From contig OX419758.1 in the NCBI GenBank assembly GCA_948567375.1, forward strand, positions 8,313,001 to 8,377,000: DNA of 64,000 nt, read 5' to 3'. Origin of the DNA: Lunularia cruciata (taxonomy: Eukaryota; Streptophyta; Marchantiopsida; Lunulariales; Lunulariaceae). Positions within the stretch are counted from its first letter, which is position 1. Each line of letters starts with the position of its first letter. The notes beneath the pieces were generated by a model. That model was not told the DNA's origin. It did no database searches and saw nothing but the letters and a program-made list of their open reading frames with translations. Shown in pieces: positions 54,481 to 64,000 of this stretch. The translations under genes and the position numbers were made by a program.

Positions 54481-55510
54481 GTGTTGGACAAGGTCGAATG
54501 TGGAAGGACCTTGGCTTGATCGGGGAGCATATTTGCGTAGTAGGGAGACATGGAACACTGGATGGATCTTCATGTGTGGTGGTAGCTCAAGGTGATAGGC
54601 CACAGCGCCGATGCGACGAAAAATCAAGAAAGGCCCAATAAAATGAGGTTTGAGCTTATGAGATCCAACTAATGTGAGGTTGGTTGTAGATAGCCACACT
54701 TGACCCCCACATTGAACTCCATGTGCCTCCGGTGTGCATCAGCATACTACTTTTGTCAATTTTGCGCAATCTGTAACCTGTGCTTAACGCTCTCCACACC
54801 TTGTTGGATTCTAGAAACAAATGTGTTGATTGCATCAACCTTGGTAGTCACTGGACGGATCTTCATCAAGCTAGAAGGTGTGAAGGGATGCTCACCATAC
54901 ATGAGGAAGAACGAAGTGACCTGAGTGGACGCATTCACTGAATTGTTATAAGCAAATTCCACCAATGGTAATAGGGTGTCCCACCTCTCTTGCTCTTCTA
55001 AGGTGAAGCCGTGTAACATGTCTTCAATCGTGCAATTCGCCCGCTCTGTTTGGCCATCTGTTTGTGGGTGGTAAGTTGTGGACATGGCCAACTTGGTTTT
55101 GAAGAAACCAAAGAGTGTTTGGCAAAACAAATTGGTGAATTGGGTACCTCTATTGGTGATGAGTACTCTAGACAAGCCATGGTGAGCAAAGACTGCATCT
55201 AAGTATAGTTGAGCTAGTTGTGGAGCAGTCACCTCCTTGGTGGTAGGGCGTACATGAATCATTTTGCTGAGTCGGTCCACAAAGACCACAATGGAGTTGA
55301 ACCCTCAGGTGGTCTTGGGTAATTCACAGACGAGATCCATACTCACTTGTTCCCAACATTGGGTAGGAGTGAGGAGAGGTTGAAGGAGCCCTACAGGAGC
55401 TTGATTAGAAGCTTTGTTTAGTTGACAAAGTAGGCAGCTACGCACATAGTCCATCACATCATTGCTCATCTTGGGCCAATTGTAATGGCGCTTGACTGCA
55501 TCCAAGGTCT
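54481..55510 (-). pseudogene. Element B integrase
   Basis: 55305-55505: VKRHYNWPKMSNDVMDYVRS, CLLCQLNKASNQAPVG (zinc domain) and VSMDLVCELPKTT (first Asp). 54756-55289: VVFVDRLSKMIHVRPTTKEV, VLITNRGTQFTNLF (second Asp now Asn, codon at 55152-55154), HPQTDGQTERAN (Glu present), EFAYNNSVNAST. 54466-54699: MWLSTTNLTLVGSHKLKPHF, then GPFLIFRRIGAVAYHLELPP. Two frame changes. The Asp-to-Asn change kills strand transfer. Confidence 0.9.
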
Positions 55511-56320
55511 TGTCCCCTCCGGCATGAGCTGCAATGGCCGAATCATGACATTCCGCTAGAATGGTGGTGCGTAATTTTGGGACATTTGGGATCCATAATC
55601 TGCCATCCCAAAAGGTGAGTCCTTGGGTGCTGGTGACACCTTTGGACGATTGTGCTTTGACAATCTGTGGATCAGTTTTTGTAGCAGCTAGAATCTCTTG
55701 CCAAATTCAGGGTTAATCTTAACATCTGCCACCAAGTTGTTGGCCATTGGCATGCGGATGAATGCATCTGCAAGTTGCTTCTTACCTTCCACATAAGTGA
55801 TTGTCATGTTGAAGCGTTGTCGCCACTCTGCCCACCAAAATTGGTGACAAGATAGATCCTTTTGCGTCTCGAGGTAGACTAGAGGTTTGTGGTCTGTCTC
55901 TACTACAAATGCCTTCTTGCCCAGGTAGTGCTTCCAATGCTTGGTTGCTAGAACAATGGCCAGCTCTTCTCGTTTTGTGGTGTGGTAGTTGCACTCTGCC
56001 GGTAACAACTTTTGAGAGAAATATGCAATTGGATGCCATCCGTCATGCCACTCTTGTTGTAGGACTGCTCCTATGGCTACGCCTGATGCATTTGTAGCCA
56101 ACTTGATTGGACGTTTTGGGTCATACCACTTCAAGATTGGTGCATGTAGCAAGGCGGCGTTCAATTCTTGAAAGGCCAACTCTTGTGTAGTTCTCCATGT
56201 CCACTTCTTCCCCTTGCCAAGTAGTGCCATTAAAGGTTGTGCAACCTTGGAGAAGTCCTTGACAAATCTACGATAAAATCCTGTCAACCCCAAGAAGCTC
56301 TTAAGTTGAGTCTAATCTTC
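55511..56320 (-). pseudogene. Element B RNase H and RT thumb
   Basis: 201-codon open frame (56293-55688): GLTGFYRRFVKDFSKVAQPL, then PIKLATNASGVAIGAVLQQE, where the first RNase H Asp is Asn, then TKREELAIVLATKHWKHYLG and VETDHKPLVYLETQ, ending KKQLADAFIRMPMANN. Upstream text gives [18 protein letters not shown]-like connection in 56350-56450. Confidence 0.9.
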
Positions 56321-56980
56321 TAGGGCACTCTATTTTTGAATGACCTCTATTTTATCTGTCAATACTTGAATGCCCTCTTCACTTACTCTATGCCCTAAGT
56401 AGTCTACTTTAGACTTGCCAAACTCACACTTTGAGATTTTGGCGTACAATTGATTCTGTCTTAGAATCTGGAGGACCTCTCATAGATGTTGTTTGTGTTC
56501 TATCATTGTGCTACTATATACTAAGATATCATCCAAGAAGACGATAACAGACTTATCCAAGTATGGACAAAATATGTCATTCATTAGACTCATGAAAGTG
56601 GCAGGCGCATTGGTGAGGCCAAAAGGCATCACAAGATACTCAAAGTGGCCATACTTGGTTCGAAAGGCAGTTTTGTACACATCCTCCTCTACAATTCGGA
56701 TTTGATTGTAACCGCTCCGCAAGTCCAGTTTGGTGAAGTATCTCGCTCCATGGAGTTGATCAAACAAGTCATCCATGCGAGGTTAGGGGTATTTGTTCTT
56801 CACTGTTTGCTGATTGAGACCTCGATAGTCAATGCACATGCGCATTGTACCGTCCTTCTTCTTCACAAACAAGACAGGGGCCCCATATGGGGATACGCTA
56901 GGTTGGATGAACCCTTTCAATAGCATCTCCTCAATTTGGGTCTTACACTCCTCCAACTCATGAGGTGATAGCGATATGGG
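56321..56980 (-). pseudogene. Element B reverse transcriptase palm
   Basis: 56776-56480: [20 protein letters not shown] (motif A), [20 protein letters not shown] (motif B), [16 protein letters not shown] (FLDD, motif C). Before it, [20 protein letters not shown] in the 56777-56900 stretch. Catalytic Asp residues intact. Confidence 0.92.
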
Positions 56981-57735
56981 GCCTTACAAGGAGGTGTCTT
57001 CCCCGAGAGTGTCTCTATTTTGTGATCTATTCGCCTTTTAGGTGGTAATCCTAAGGGTAGATCATCGGGAAAGACATCTTGAAACTCATCCACCACATCC
57101 TTCAATTTCTCCAGAATTTGTCTAGCGAGTTGTGCACTCTGGACATCTCTTATTAGACCCATAAAACATCTATCGGTCTTACAGACAGTTGTTGTCCCTA
57201 CGACATATAGAGGCAGTTTCTACCTGTGTGATTTTTCTTTAACCCCAATGATTGACCATTGGTGAGTTCTCACTACTTTCTTCCTCCAATCCACCATTGG
57301 GTTGTACTGCTCCATCCATGGCATGCCTAAAATTGCATCATAACGGGCTAACTGTATCACTCGCCACTCAATTGCTTCCTAATATTCTCCTACAAAGAGG
57401 GTTACCCGTCTAGGTAATGATTCAATCCTCTCTGTTTGCCCATTTGGTAACTCTACTTCTTCACTTCCATCTCTCTCTAGATCCATTCCCAATCTTATTG
57501 CGACAGAGCGAGACAAGAAATTCTCTGTTGCTCCTGGATCTATTAATACTCTCACTTGATTACCTTCTAGGATTCCATTCACAACAATCAGTTGAGAGGT
57601 TGCCTTTCGGGCTCTTTGCGCATTATTCTTCTTCCTTTCCTCGCTTCTCTGCTTCCTTATTGAGCCAGTAGGCCGCAAGGTACATTTACTGGCGATCTTC
57701 ATTTTCCGAAGTGGTTTCCACCTCCTCCTCTTCAA
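56981..57735 (-). pseudogene. Element B protease and linker
   Basis: 57735-57379: a basic region, QLIVVNGILEGNQVRVLIDP (Asp-Pro-Gly in place of Asp-Ser-Gly), ATENFLSRSVAIRLGMDL, EVELPNGQTERIESLPRRVT. 57162-56917: MGLIRDVQSAQLARQILEKL, FQDVFPDDLPLGLPPKRRID, the conserved pre-RT segment. A stop region lies between (57163-57378). Confidence 0.85.
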
Positions 57736-58770
57736 TGTGCCTCTCCATGTTGTTCAAAGATTGCCTGTACAAAGGCCTTAGGGAAATGAGTGTGACAATT
57801 GGTAGATATGTGCCCAATACGGCCACAATTGTAACAACGGCTTTGTTCTCCTCATGTCCCTTCTCCTTGTGGGGCTCCATCTCTTTGTTCTTCTACATGT
57901 CCCCGCTCTTCTTGAAGTGGTCGTGCTTCTCGATCCCGGAATCAAAGGTTGCCCAATTCCATTGGTACTGGTCCACCCATGTGTGGCATTTTTGTGCGAT
58001 AATGTTGAGGTAGAACTACTCCTTCACCTCCACCTAATGCTCTTGCTATTCTCTGCGCACAAGCAATAGCTTCAAATACCGTGCGAGGGTTTTGCACCAT
58101 GACTTCTTGGCAAATCCGCTCTTTCAACCCTCGTTTGAAATTGTCAAGAGCCTCTGCTGGACTCATGTCGGTAATTGCGACTTGTAGATCCAGAAACACC
58201 TCCACATACTCTTGTACGCTATTCTTCTGTCTCAATCCCCATAGTCGGGTTCGAGCCATCTGCGCAGAATCCACTGATTGGAAATTCTTCAACAATCCTT
58301 CTTGCATTGCTGTCCATGTGACCTCCCTTCTCTCTGCCAACATGGATCATTCCCAAGCATCATACTACGTGAGGGCTTTATCCGTCAAGTACCCACATGC
58401 AAACACACCTGTAGCATGCTCAGTGATCTCTGTTGAGAATATTCGGAAATATCGATTCATTCTCGAGATCCAATTTTCCACTACTCCCATCGTACGCTGC
58501 CCCTTGTAAGGCTCAATGTTGTAGGTCTTCTTCATCCGGAGTAGCAATGTGGCTTCACCGTTGATAGGGTTTGTAGGCATGGGTGCCTCTCCAAGCACTT
58601 TAGTTGCAGGTATAGGGTTTTGAGGTGGCTCTTCTTCTTGCATGGCTTGATCGTTCCTCAGGATCTGCACTTGACTTTGTAATGTCTCCATGGTCCTCTT
58701 AATCTCTCGAAATTCATTCAACATCCCTTGCATTCCTTGCACCAACTCTTGCAACTACGGATCCATGGTT
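57736..58770 (-). pseudogene. Element B gag
   Basis: 58754-58365: MQELVQGMQGMLNEFREIKR (helical start), ATLLLRMKKTYNIEPYKGQR, VVENWISRMNRYFRIFSTEI. 58343-57942: MLAERREVTWTAMQEGLLKN, LWGLRQKNSVQEYVEVFLDL, ALDNFKRGLKERICQEVMVQ, the gypsy capsid core. Intact zinc knuckle CYNCGRIGHISTNC at 57795-57836. One stop and a frame change near 58350. Confidence 0.9.
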
Positions 58771-58794
58771 CTTGCAACATCCAATTGCTAATGT

Positions 58795-59235
58795 CTTCTT
58801 CAATACAGAGTCAATATAATCACTTTGGAAGGCGCACAAACTATCAGAACTACCATTGGGACCTTAGAAGCTATCACTCGTTGATAATACTCCTCACCAA
58901 AATTCCTAACCATAAAATCTCTAAACATCACTTTCGGCCTCACTACATAATGGATTTCTACTTGAGTGTTGAAAGGGAGAGGATTTGGGACATTCATATC
59001 CATTTTATCATAATAGAATGTAGATTGTCAAATCACACTCTCTGTCATTTATCACTACAGGTAGAATCACCGGGTTTGGTGAGTTCATCACTCTGTCCAT
59101 GAATTCCGCACCAAAGTGATAAACTAGCGATACCCTCATCTGCTCATGCTGGATGTACATAACCTTGATGTGGAATGGGTTTGAGAATGGAAAGCTAGGT
59201 GCAGGAAATTGTCTCCCCGGCGCATCCATCCCATC
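58795..59235 (-). pseudogene. Element B pre-gag ORF with two related modules
   Basis: 59229-59008 reads FPFSNPFHIKVMYIQHEQMR, then YHFGAEFMDRVMNSPNPVIL. 59003-58800 reads NPLPFNTQVEIHYVVRPKVM, then RNFGEEYYQRVIASKVPMVV. The two share the pattern PF-N-x-(V/I)-x-Y-(8-14)-FG-x-E-(3)-RV-x-(N/A)-S, so they look like a duplicated module of about 55 residues. Placed between the 5' LTR and gag, also in element C. No family recognised. Confidence 0.6.
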
Positions 59236-59356
59236 CGCTCTCTAAAGTCCTTCCTAAGTCTAGCGATTACTCTATGTTCTCCACCTCACATTACTCAGTT
59301 TTAGTAGTTTGTGCTATTCCAAGAGGGGTGATCCACTCTCTTGGACTAGAACACTT

Positions 59357-59368
59357 GCTCTGATACCA
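59357..59368 (-). other. Primer-binding site of element B
   Basis: gctctgatacca on the plus strand, the exact reverse complement of tggtatcagagc, one base from the LTR. Confidence 0.92.
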
Positions 59369-59369
59369 T

Positions 59370-60108
59370 TGTAATACTCCGAGGACAAGAGAAGAGAGAA
59401 AACACAGATTGCACACTCAAACATTTGATGCCCCAAGGGAGCACCTTCTCTTTATTATATAGACAAAGAGGATCTCCTCCAAGGAAGCTCCACCATAGGA
59501 TTAGGGACATAGATAGGTGACATGTCAGCAAGCTCCACCCTTGGATTACTTACTTGGATGGGTGACCTGTCTGGTCTAGGTCCTATCTGGTTGGTCAAAC
59601 AAGCTTTGACTAGAGGGAATCTTTTAGGGAATCTTCCTATAGGAATCTCAAAATCACGTGAGTAAGGTACCATTAGAAAGCTCTCGACGAGACAAAGAAG
59701 GGGGGAGGGAAGGCCAGTCTTTCCTCCATTGGGGGGGCAATCTGCACATTTTCGAGGCCTAATTCACCTGTTTAGGCCTCCGTAATTGCCTTCAAAGATT
59801 TCAGGCATATTTCGGTTCCTACTCTATTTGTAGAAGTCCCCTTTTGGTGATACCTCTTTCTGATCTGTTTAGTCCATCATGTGTAACATCCTTCCAGATG
59901 TTACCAAACCAATTCTTACCTTTAAATCATATGTCTAGCTATTGGTTCTAAGGTTCTCAAGTCTATTTCGGTTTTTGCCCTATTAGTAGAAGTATTCTTT
60001 TGCTGATACTTCTATTTGATCTATTTTGACTATCATGTATAACATCATTCTAGATGTTACCAAACCAAATTTCACATCTAGATCATATGGCTAACCCTTG
60101 GTATTACA
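59370..60108 (-). repeat. Element B 5' LTR
   Basis: 739 bases, plus-strand start tgtaatactcc, end ggtattaca, aligned end to end with 53525-54258. Confidence 0.93.
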
Positions 60109-60113
60109 CTCCT
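60109..60113. repeat. Target-site duplication of element B, right copy
   Basis: ctcct, as at 53520-53524. Confidence 0.88.
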
Positions 60114-60520
60114 TAGCTTCCTTTTCTCCTTACTTCCTACTCTATAGACAAGATCCGGATTTACCTGTAACCATTTGTCAAGATGCTACTGTAGTTTTGG
60201 ACTTGGATGACCTAGATGTATGGATGAGTGCATGTTCTCAGCGTGCAGAGATCTTTTAAAGAGTGATGCCAATGGCCTTTGAGAACTTGGCAATTACTCA
60301 ACATAGAGATACTTTACGCTATGCTATCATTTGAGGAGGAGGTTATAGATCATTGATCTATCAATTTCATCTAGGAGACTTTGTATATCTATAGCAAATA
60401 GCGCCAACTACACTTGATGTTTTGACAGGCCACACTATCTTGAGAGTGCATGAGGTTTTGCCATCTGGAGTCCTTGTGTTGGAAGGACGTGATGGTGTTG
60501 TTTCTAAGGATCATGTGCGC
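60114..60520 (+). pseudogene. M3 integrase, C-terminal part
   Basis: Resumes the reading interrupted at 53519. Frame 2: RQDPDLPVTICQDATVVLDL, DDLDVWMSACSQRAEIF, MPMAFENLAITQHRDTLRYA, YQFHLGDFVYL, APTTLDVLTGHTILRVHEVL, PSGVLVLEGRDGVVSKDHVR. The last parts match the SH3-like C-terminal module of gypsy integrases. A frameshift at about 60515-60530 leads into the PHD finger in frame 1. Confidence 0.85.
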
Positions 60521-60588
60521 CATGCCACCTCCCAAACATTGATGGTACTATGGACCCAAGCTTGGCACTTGTACGTGCAGGCTTGAGG

Positions 60589-60723
60589 TGTATGTTATGT
60601 GGCTCTTCTAGTGGAGCTGCTACTATGTTAGTGTGTGATAGTTGTTTGAGATGATGACATATGGCATGTATGACTCCTCCCCTCATGGTGGTTCCTAAGG
60701 GATAGTGGTTATGTCCTAGATGT
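60589..60723 (+). pseudogene. PHD finger fused to the M3 integrase C-terminus
   Basis: Cys4-His-Cys3 layout complete: CMLC (60589-60600), ten-residue loop, CDSC (60634-60645), His (60658-60660), Cys in HMAC (60667-60669), then WLCPRC (60706-60723). The conserved aromatic two residues before the final Cys pair is Trp. Stops fall in non-ligand positions (two in a row before the His, one before the Trp). PHD fingers read the histone H3 tail; in an integrase it could guide target choice, as chromodomains do in other gypsy elements. Confidence 0.9.
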
Positions 60724-60884
60724 ACTTGACCTATAGCTAGTTCATTCTTTATATAGTATAGATTGCAAACAGGCAACTAACAATGGGGCTCTATAGCACC
60801 CGGCCTCCTAATCTTTGCACATCATAGGTTATACCATATACTTAGAGTAGATGGCTATCTGAAGTTAGAGGGACCTAACCGCCA
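60724..60884 (+). other. M3 3' untranslated segment
   Basis: No coding signal between the PHD finger and the polypurine tract. Confidence 0.5.
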
Positions 60885-60898
60885 ACTAGAGGGGTAAT
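60885..60898 (+). other. Putative polypurine tract of M3
   Basis: actagaggggtaat, immediately before tgtggcac, an LTR-type start. Confidence 0.6.
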
Positions 60899-61440
60899 TG
60901 TGGCACTTTATAGTCTAGGTATGACTTATGTGTGAGTTGTGCTTCTATTGTGTATGATGTTGACAAAAATGTTTTTTGTGTAACGATGTGTATATGCACG
61001 ATAGCTATCATGCCATTTGTAGTGTCGCATCTAGATGCTCAAACATTGGAGTTCAAGTGATAGTAGTTAGAGGCATTTTGGTAGTAACTCGTAGACTACT
61101 TTCCGACGGTCAGATTTTAGGTTTAGGGTATTGACTTCATGTTAGGGCCCACCGTCACTTGCACCATTGGGTGTGCCATCAGCGGGACCATTGGGATGAG
61201 ACCTAGGTCAAAATCAGGGGTAAGCCTTGGGAGTGCAGCTCTAGAGAGCTCACTTCTTTGATGTTGAGCCTTCAAGTTCCTGGCTAGAGTGGACAGAAAG
61301 CCGGTGAGCATCACTTGGAGTCTCATAGCTAGAGTGGGTGCGGCTTGACTGTAATCAATGCCCTATTGTTGACAAGTTGTTGAGGATCAGATCAAGTAAT
61401 GATCTGAATTTGATTGATTTGAGTGGTAAACAATCTGATT
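60899..61440 (+). repeat. M3 3' LTR, head portion
   Basis: Starts tgtggcactttatagtc. Aligns from 61014 with the 5' LTR at 45408-45850. At 61441 the sequence jumps back to a second copy of the LTR head, so this LTR is broken. Confidence 0.65.
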
Positions 61441-62427
61441 ATTTTGGCACTTTAGAGTCTAGGTATGACTTATGTGTGAGTTGTGCTTCTATTGTGTATG
61501 ATGTTGATAGCAATGAATGTTGTGTAGAGATGCATATACACACAAAAATAGATCATAGGAGCTAAGAGATAGTATTACAAACAACATTATGGACTTTGGT
61601 GGGTTCTTCACCTACTACAAAATATACAAAGTGAGTCCTTTTGAAATAGTGTGAGTTCAATTTGAGCCCAAGAGGTGGAATCAAGGCCAATTTAGTTTAA
61701 ATTGAGCTTGAAGTGCAAAATTGAAAATGAATTTGGGAACCCATCCCCTCACATTAAGTATTTGGAGATCCTTATTATCTCAATTTGGCTCAAGTTGAGA
61801 GTTAGTGAAGGATTTGATGGTTGATTTGGTGGTCAGCTAACTATAAAGGAGGTGCATTAGATTGGTAGAAGTTGCACTGAGTTGGAAGTTGCCAAATTGC
61901 CTTAGCTAGTGTTTGAGTTTGCTAGAGTTGGGTGAAGCTTGGCCAAATTTGGAGCTTTGCCAAGTTTGGAGAGGGTTTGCTAGGTTTGGAGAGAGTTCGA
62001 ATTGTGATTCAAGTGAAAGAATGAATTGATTATATCAAAGAAGTGAGAGTAGGAACAATTGAGTGTGTGACCAAGGGTGTTGAAGGCCAGAATTGGAGAG
62101 GGTTGGAATTATGATTCAAGTGGAAGAATCAATAGATTCTATCAAAAAAGTGAGAGTTAGGGGGAAATTGGGTGAAGGAATTGAGGGTGTTGGTGGTATC
62201 TCCAGGCTTGACTTATCATTGGTATATTTTATCATGGTCTTAGATTTCTCAAAGAGTGATCATGTGTGGAAGCCTTGTGTGAATTGATGAAATTTTGGCA
62301 ATGGGGCAAACGGTGTGCAAAGCACTTGCCAAATTTATGAGAATTGAATCAATCTAAGATAGTTGATGTTTGATTTGAGCCAAAGAAGTGAAATCAAGTT
62401 TGATTTGGTGCAGATTGTGTACAAGAA

Positions 62428-62482
62428 GGTTTGAACCCAAGATCTTTGGTTCTATACTAGTGCCCCAACCAACTGGTCCACA
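62428..62482 (-). other. tRNA-like segment in M4 leader
   Basis: Same as in M1 and M2; A-box-like part slightly changed (tggaccagttgg) and gggttcaaacc intact, minus strand. Confidence 0.5.
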
Positions 62483-62759
62483 GCTATTTGTTGTCCTAGT
62501 GATTGGTTGACTGATACCTATAAACATACGGCTTTGGCTAGGAGAGGTAGTTTGATTTCATTCTTGGTAATCTTAATATTTTAGGAGTAGGTAGACACTT
62601 CTATTATATCAAATGACAACTGTGGTATAGTTAGTCTGATGTTGATTTATGAGATGAAACGTTTTTTTCAGATTTTTTTATGATTGGAACCCCTCTATTC
62701 TTTACTTCTTGATTGTGCATCATGTTTGTGTGAGGTGTCTTGACTTTAGAGCAAGGGAA

Positions 62760-63660
62760 TATTAACAATACCCATGAGTTCAAGCTCTAGTAGCATTGGT
62801 GGATCTAGTAGAGGTGAACTAGTTGGAGATGGTAACTATTATGAGCAGGGGTACCACCACAAGAGGTGTTGCAATACCAACTTTAACCCCATGGTGGAGT
62901 TCTTCCAATGCTTGAGGTAGAACTATCAAGGAGTGCAAATTGACAAGTTGATGAGCTTGTAGGAGTTCTAGTAGAAGGTTGGAGAGAGTCTACACAAGAC
63001 ATACACTCGCATGAGCCGGTTTATTAATTTCACTCAATGATTTATTGAGGCCTAGGTAGTGCAATATTGGTATAAGATCCTAGACAAGGACTTGAAACAT
63101 ATAGCACATTATGCTACTTTGCTATAGGCTAATTTACCTACTTTGATAGTGATCTTTAGTTTGGTTGAGAACATTGAAATCAACATGGTGGAGGAGAGAA
63201 TGGTGACATATGGATTTGGTAGGGAGATCTCATCCACAACTATTACTTCTTCTAGAGTGTAGTAGAATGTAACATGCCATGCTAGCTTCCGAGGATAGAG
63301 TGGATAGACATCCATATCCTATGAAGCAAATAGACGGCATAGTATAGCTAGACCCTTACTTTCATTTTCAAGTCAAATAAAGCTAGTGAGTGGTGTTGTT
63401 GCTTATTGAACTTGTGGTGAACCTCATCACAAGAGAGAGTGTATTCATGACAATGGACATGATACCTCTGGTGCATTATAACCAACATAGAGATAGTGTG
63501 ACCATTGCCATACATTTGGTCACACTAGTGATCAATGTTTTGACTTTCATGCGGAGTTACAGAGTAGTAGGGTTGCTACGGCAAGTGTTAAAACTAATTC
63601 TACAACCATTATTTTTGCTAACTATTATAGATCTCGGGTACTTGCGAGTACCGGGTCCAA
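62760..63660 (+). pseudogene. M4 gag, N-terminally deleted
   Basis: Begins at the Ser/Gly linker (MSSSSSSIGGSSRGELVGDG-type text at about 62770-62830). It continues through NPMVEFFQCLR and a knuckle relic near 63400 (CGEPHHKRECI with the first Cys lost), then CDHCHTFGHTSDQCFDFHAE near 63498-63555, where the second knuckle is fairly intact. Compared with M3 everything before the linker is missing. Confidence 0.65.
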
Positions 63661-63764
63661 TGAATTGTAAAAGCCGTGATCTTCAGACTTCTTTTATCCT
63701 AGTAAATTGGATTCTTAAAGTTTCCTTGCAAGGGAATTATGGAGTAATAGTTAAATTATGGAAT

Positions 63765-63767
<3 letters not shown>

Positions 63768-63811
<44 letters not shown>
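63768..63811. repeat. (TA)n microsatellite
   Basis: About 44 bases of alternating A and T. Confidence 0.92.
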
Positions 63812-63815
<4 letters not shown>

Positions 63816-64000
63816 CAATAATCCAACTTCACTTTTTAGCTCATTCAATTCATCCTTATGGTATTATATATGGTGCAAATAAACCTATCAAATCACTCGT
63901 GCTATGTTATGAGCTTGGCTACAAAGTTTGAACATAATGTAGAAAGAATCCTAAAATAATATCCCAACATGCAACCACAACCAATTTTACACGCAATCAG
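63812..64000. other. Flank after M4, no gene seen
   Basis: AT-rich. Its last part (caacatgcaaccacaacc) matches the flank of M1 near 14360, so the flank belongs to the same duplicated unit. Confidence 0.5.

Larger units (their letters stand above)
53525..60108 (-). mobile_element. Chromodomain Ty3/gypsy element B, full length
   Basis: LTRs 53525-54258 and 59370-60108, primer-binding site and polypurine tract in place, 5-bp target duplication CTCCT, all domains present. The LTRs differ by a few percent by eye, mostly transitions, so B is among the younger insertions. It interrupts the M3 integrase. It is the reference member for element C and the solo LTR at 21704-22461. Confidence 0.93.
45408..61440 (+). 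mobile_element. Gypsy-type retrotransposon M3 encoding a C5 DNA methyltransferase and a PHD finger
   Basis: Plus-strand order: partial 5' LTR/leader, gag with two zinc knuckles, protease, cytosine-5 methyltransferase, RT, RNase H, integrase, PHD finger, polypurine tract, 3' LTR. Gag, protease and methyltransferase share one frame (frame 3) across 3.7 kb despite stops, so they were one polyprotein. Element B (6.6 kb) splits the integrase. Without B the element is about 9.4 kb. The RT before integrase order makes it Ty3/gypsy; it has no chromodomain and instead a PHD finger. Only this copy in the window keeps pol; M1, M2 and M4 stop in gag. Confidence 0.88.
61441..63767 (+). mobile_element. M-family gypsy copy M4: LTR head, leader and gag
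   Basis: 61441-61555 repeats the LTR head seen at 60899-61010 (ggcacttta.agtctaggtatgactt). The text then jumps to a later leader segment (about 61640 on, cf. 11480) and on to gag at 62760, skipping the gag N-terminus present in M1 and M2. It ends in the chimeric tail and TA tract shared with M1. A rearranged or internally deleted copy. Confidence 0.65.

Overview
The window is a land-plant nuclear segment made almost entirely of old, nested LTR retrotransposons. Evidence for a plant: Ty1/copia and Ty3/gypsy pol domains of plant type, chromodomain integrases, primer-binding sites matching initiator-Met tRNA (tggtatcagagc), and heavy G-to-A / C-to-T decay of the kind seen in methylated repeats. 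I found no intact host gene. The depth of nesting and the age of the copies suit a large, slowly purged genome (a gymnosperm or another large-genome lineage), but the sequence does not fix the species.

Layout. 1-1760, 4041-6296 and 16975-21582 are three pieces of one family (A) with zinc knuckles and a retropepsin but no reverse transcriptase that I can find. 6640-10984 is a Ty1/copia element (copia I). Four copies (M1-M4) of an unusual gypsy family lie at 10985-14308, 21583-25483 plus 31150-31220, 45408-61440 and 61441-63767. M2 is broken by a solo LTR (21704-22461) and by a minus-strand chromodomain gypsy, element C (25484-31149). 31221-34165 (E, minus) and 36864-42424 (D, plus) are two members of a second chromodomain gypsy family whose LTRs carry heat-shock-element-like motifs. 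A second copia (35173-36863) is cut by D. Two elements with terminal inverted repeats lie at 14732-16480 and 34380-35054. 42425-45407 is low-repeat sequence without a convincing gene.

The main result is M3 (45408-61440). In the ancestral frame shared by gag and protease it carries a cytosine-5 DNA methyltransferase domain (49683-50720) between protease and reverse transcriptase, and a PHD finger (60589-60723) after the integrase. The order is gag, protease, C5-methyltransferase, RT, RNase H, integrase, PHD finger. The copy is dead: it has many stops and frameshifts, a changed protease Asp, and a 6.6-kb chromodomain gypsy (element B, 53525-60108, target duplication CTCCT) inserted in its integrase. 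The inferred lifestyle of the family is a retrotransposon that could write cytosine methylation and read histone tails. Retrotransposon-borne methyltransferases have been reported in dinoflagellates and a charophyte alga; pairing one with a PHD finger in a plant gypsy element deserves checking.

Secondary points: a two-module pre-gag ORF shared by elements B and C, a tRNA-like segment inside M-family leaders, possible gene fragments inside a TIR element, and a microhomology-type deletion that removed the first catalytic block of the copia I RT.
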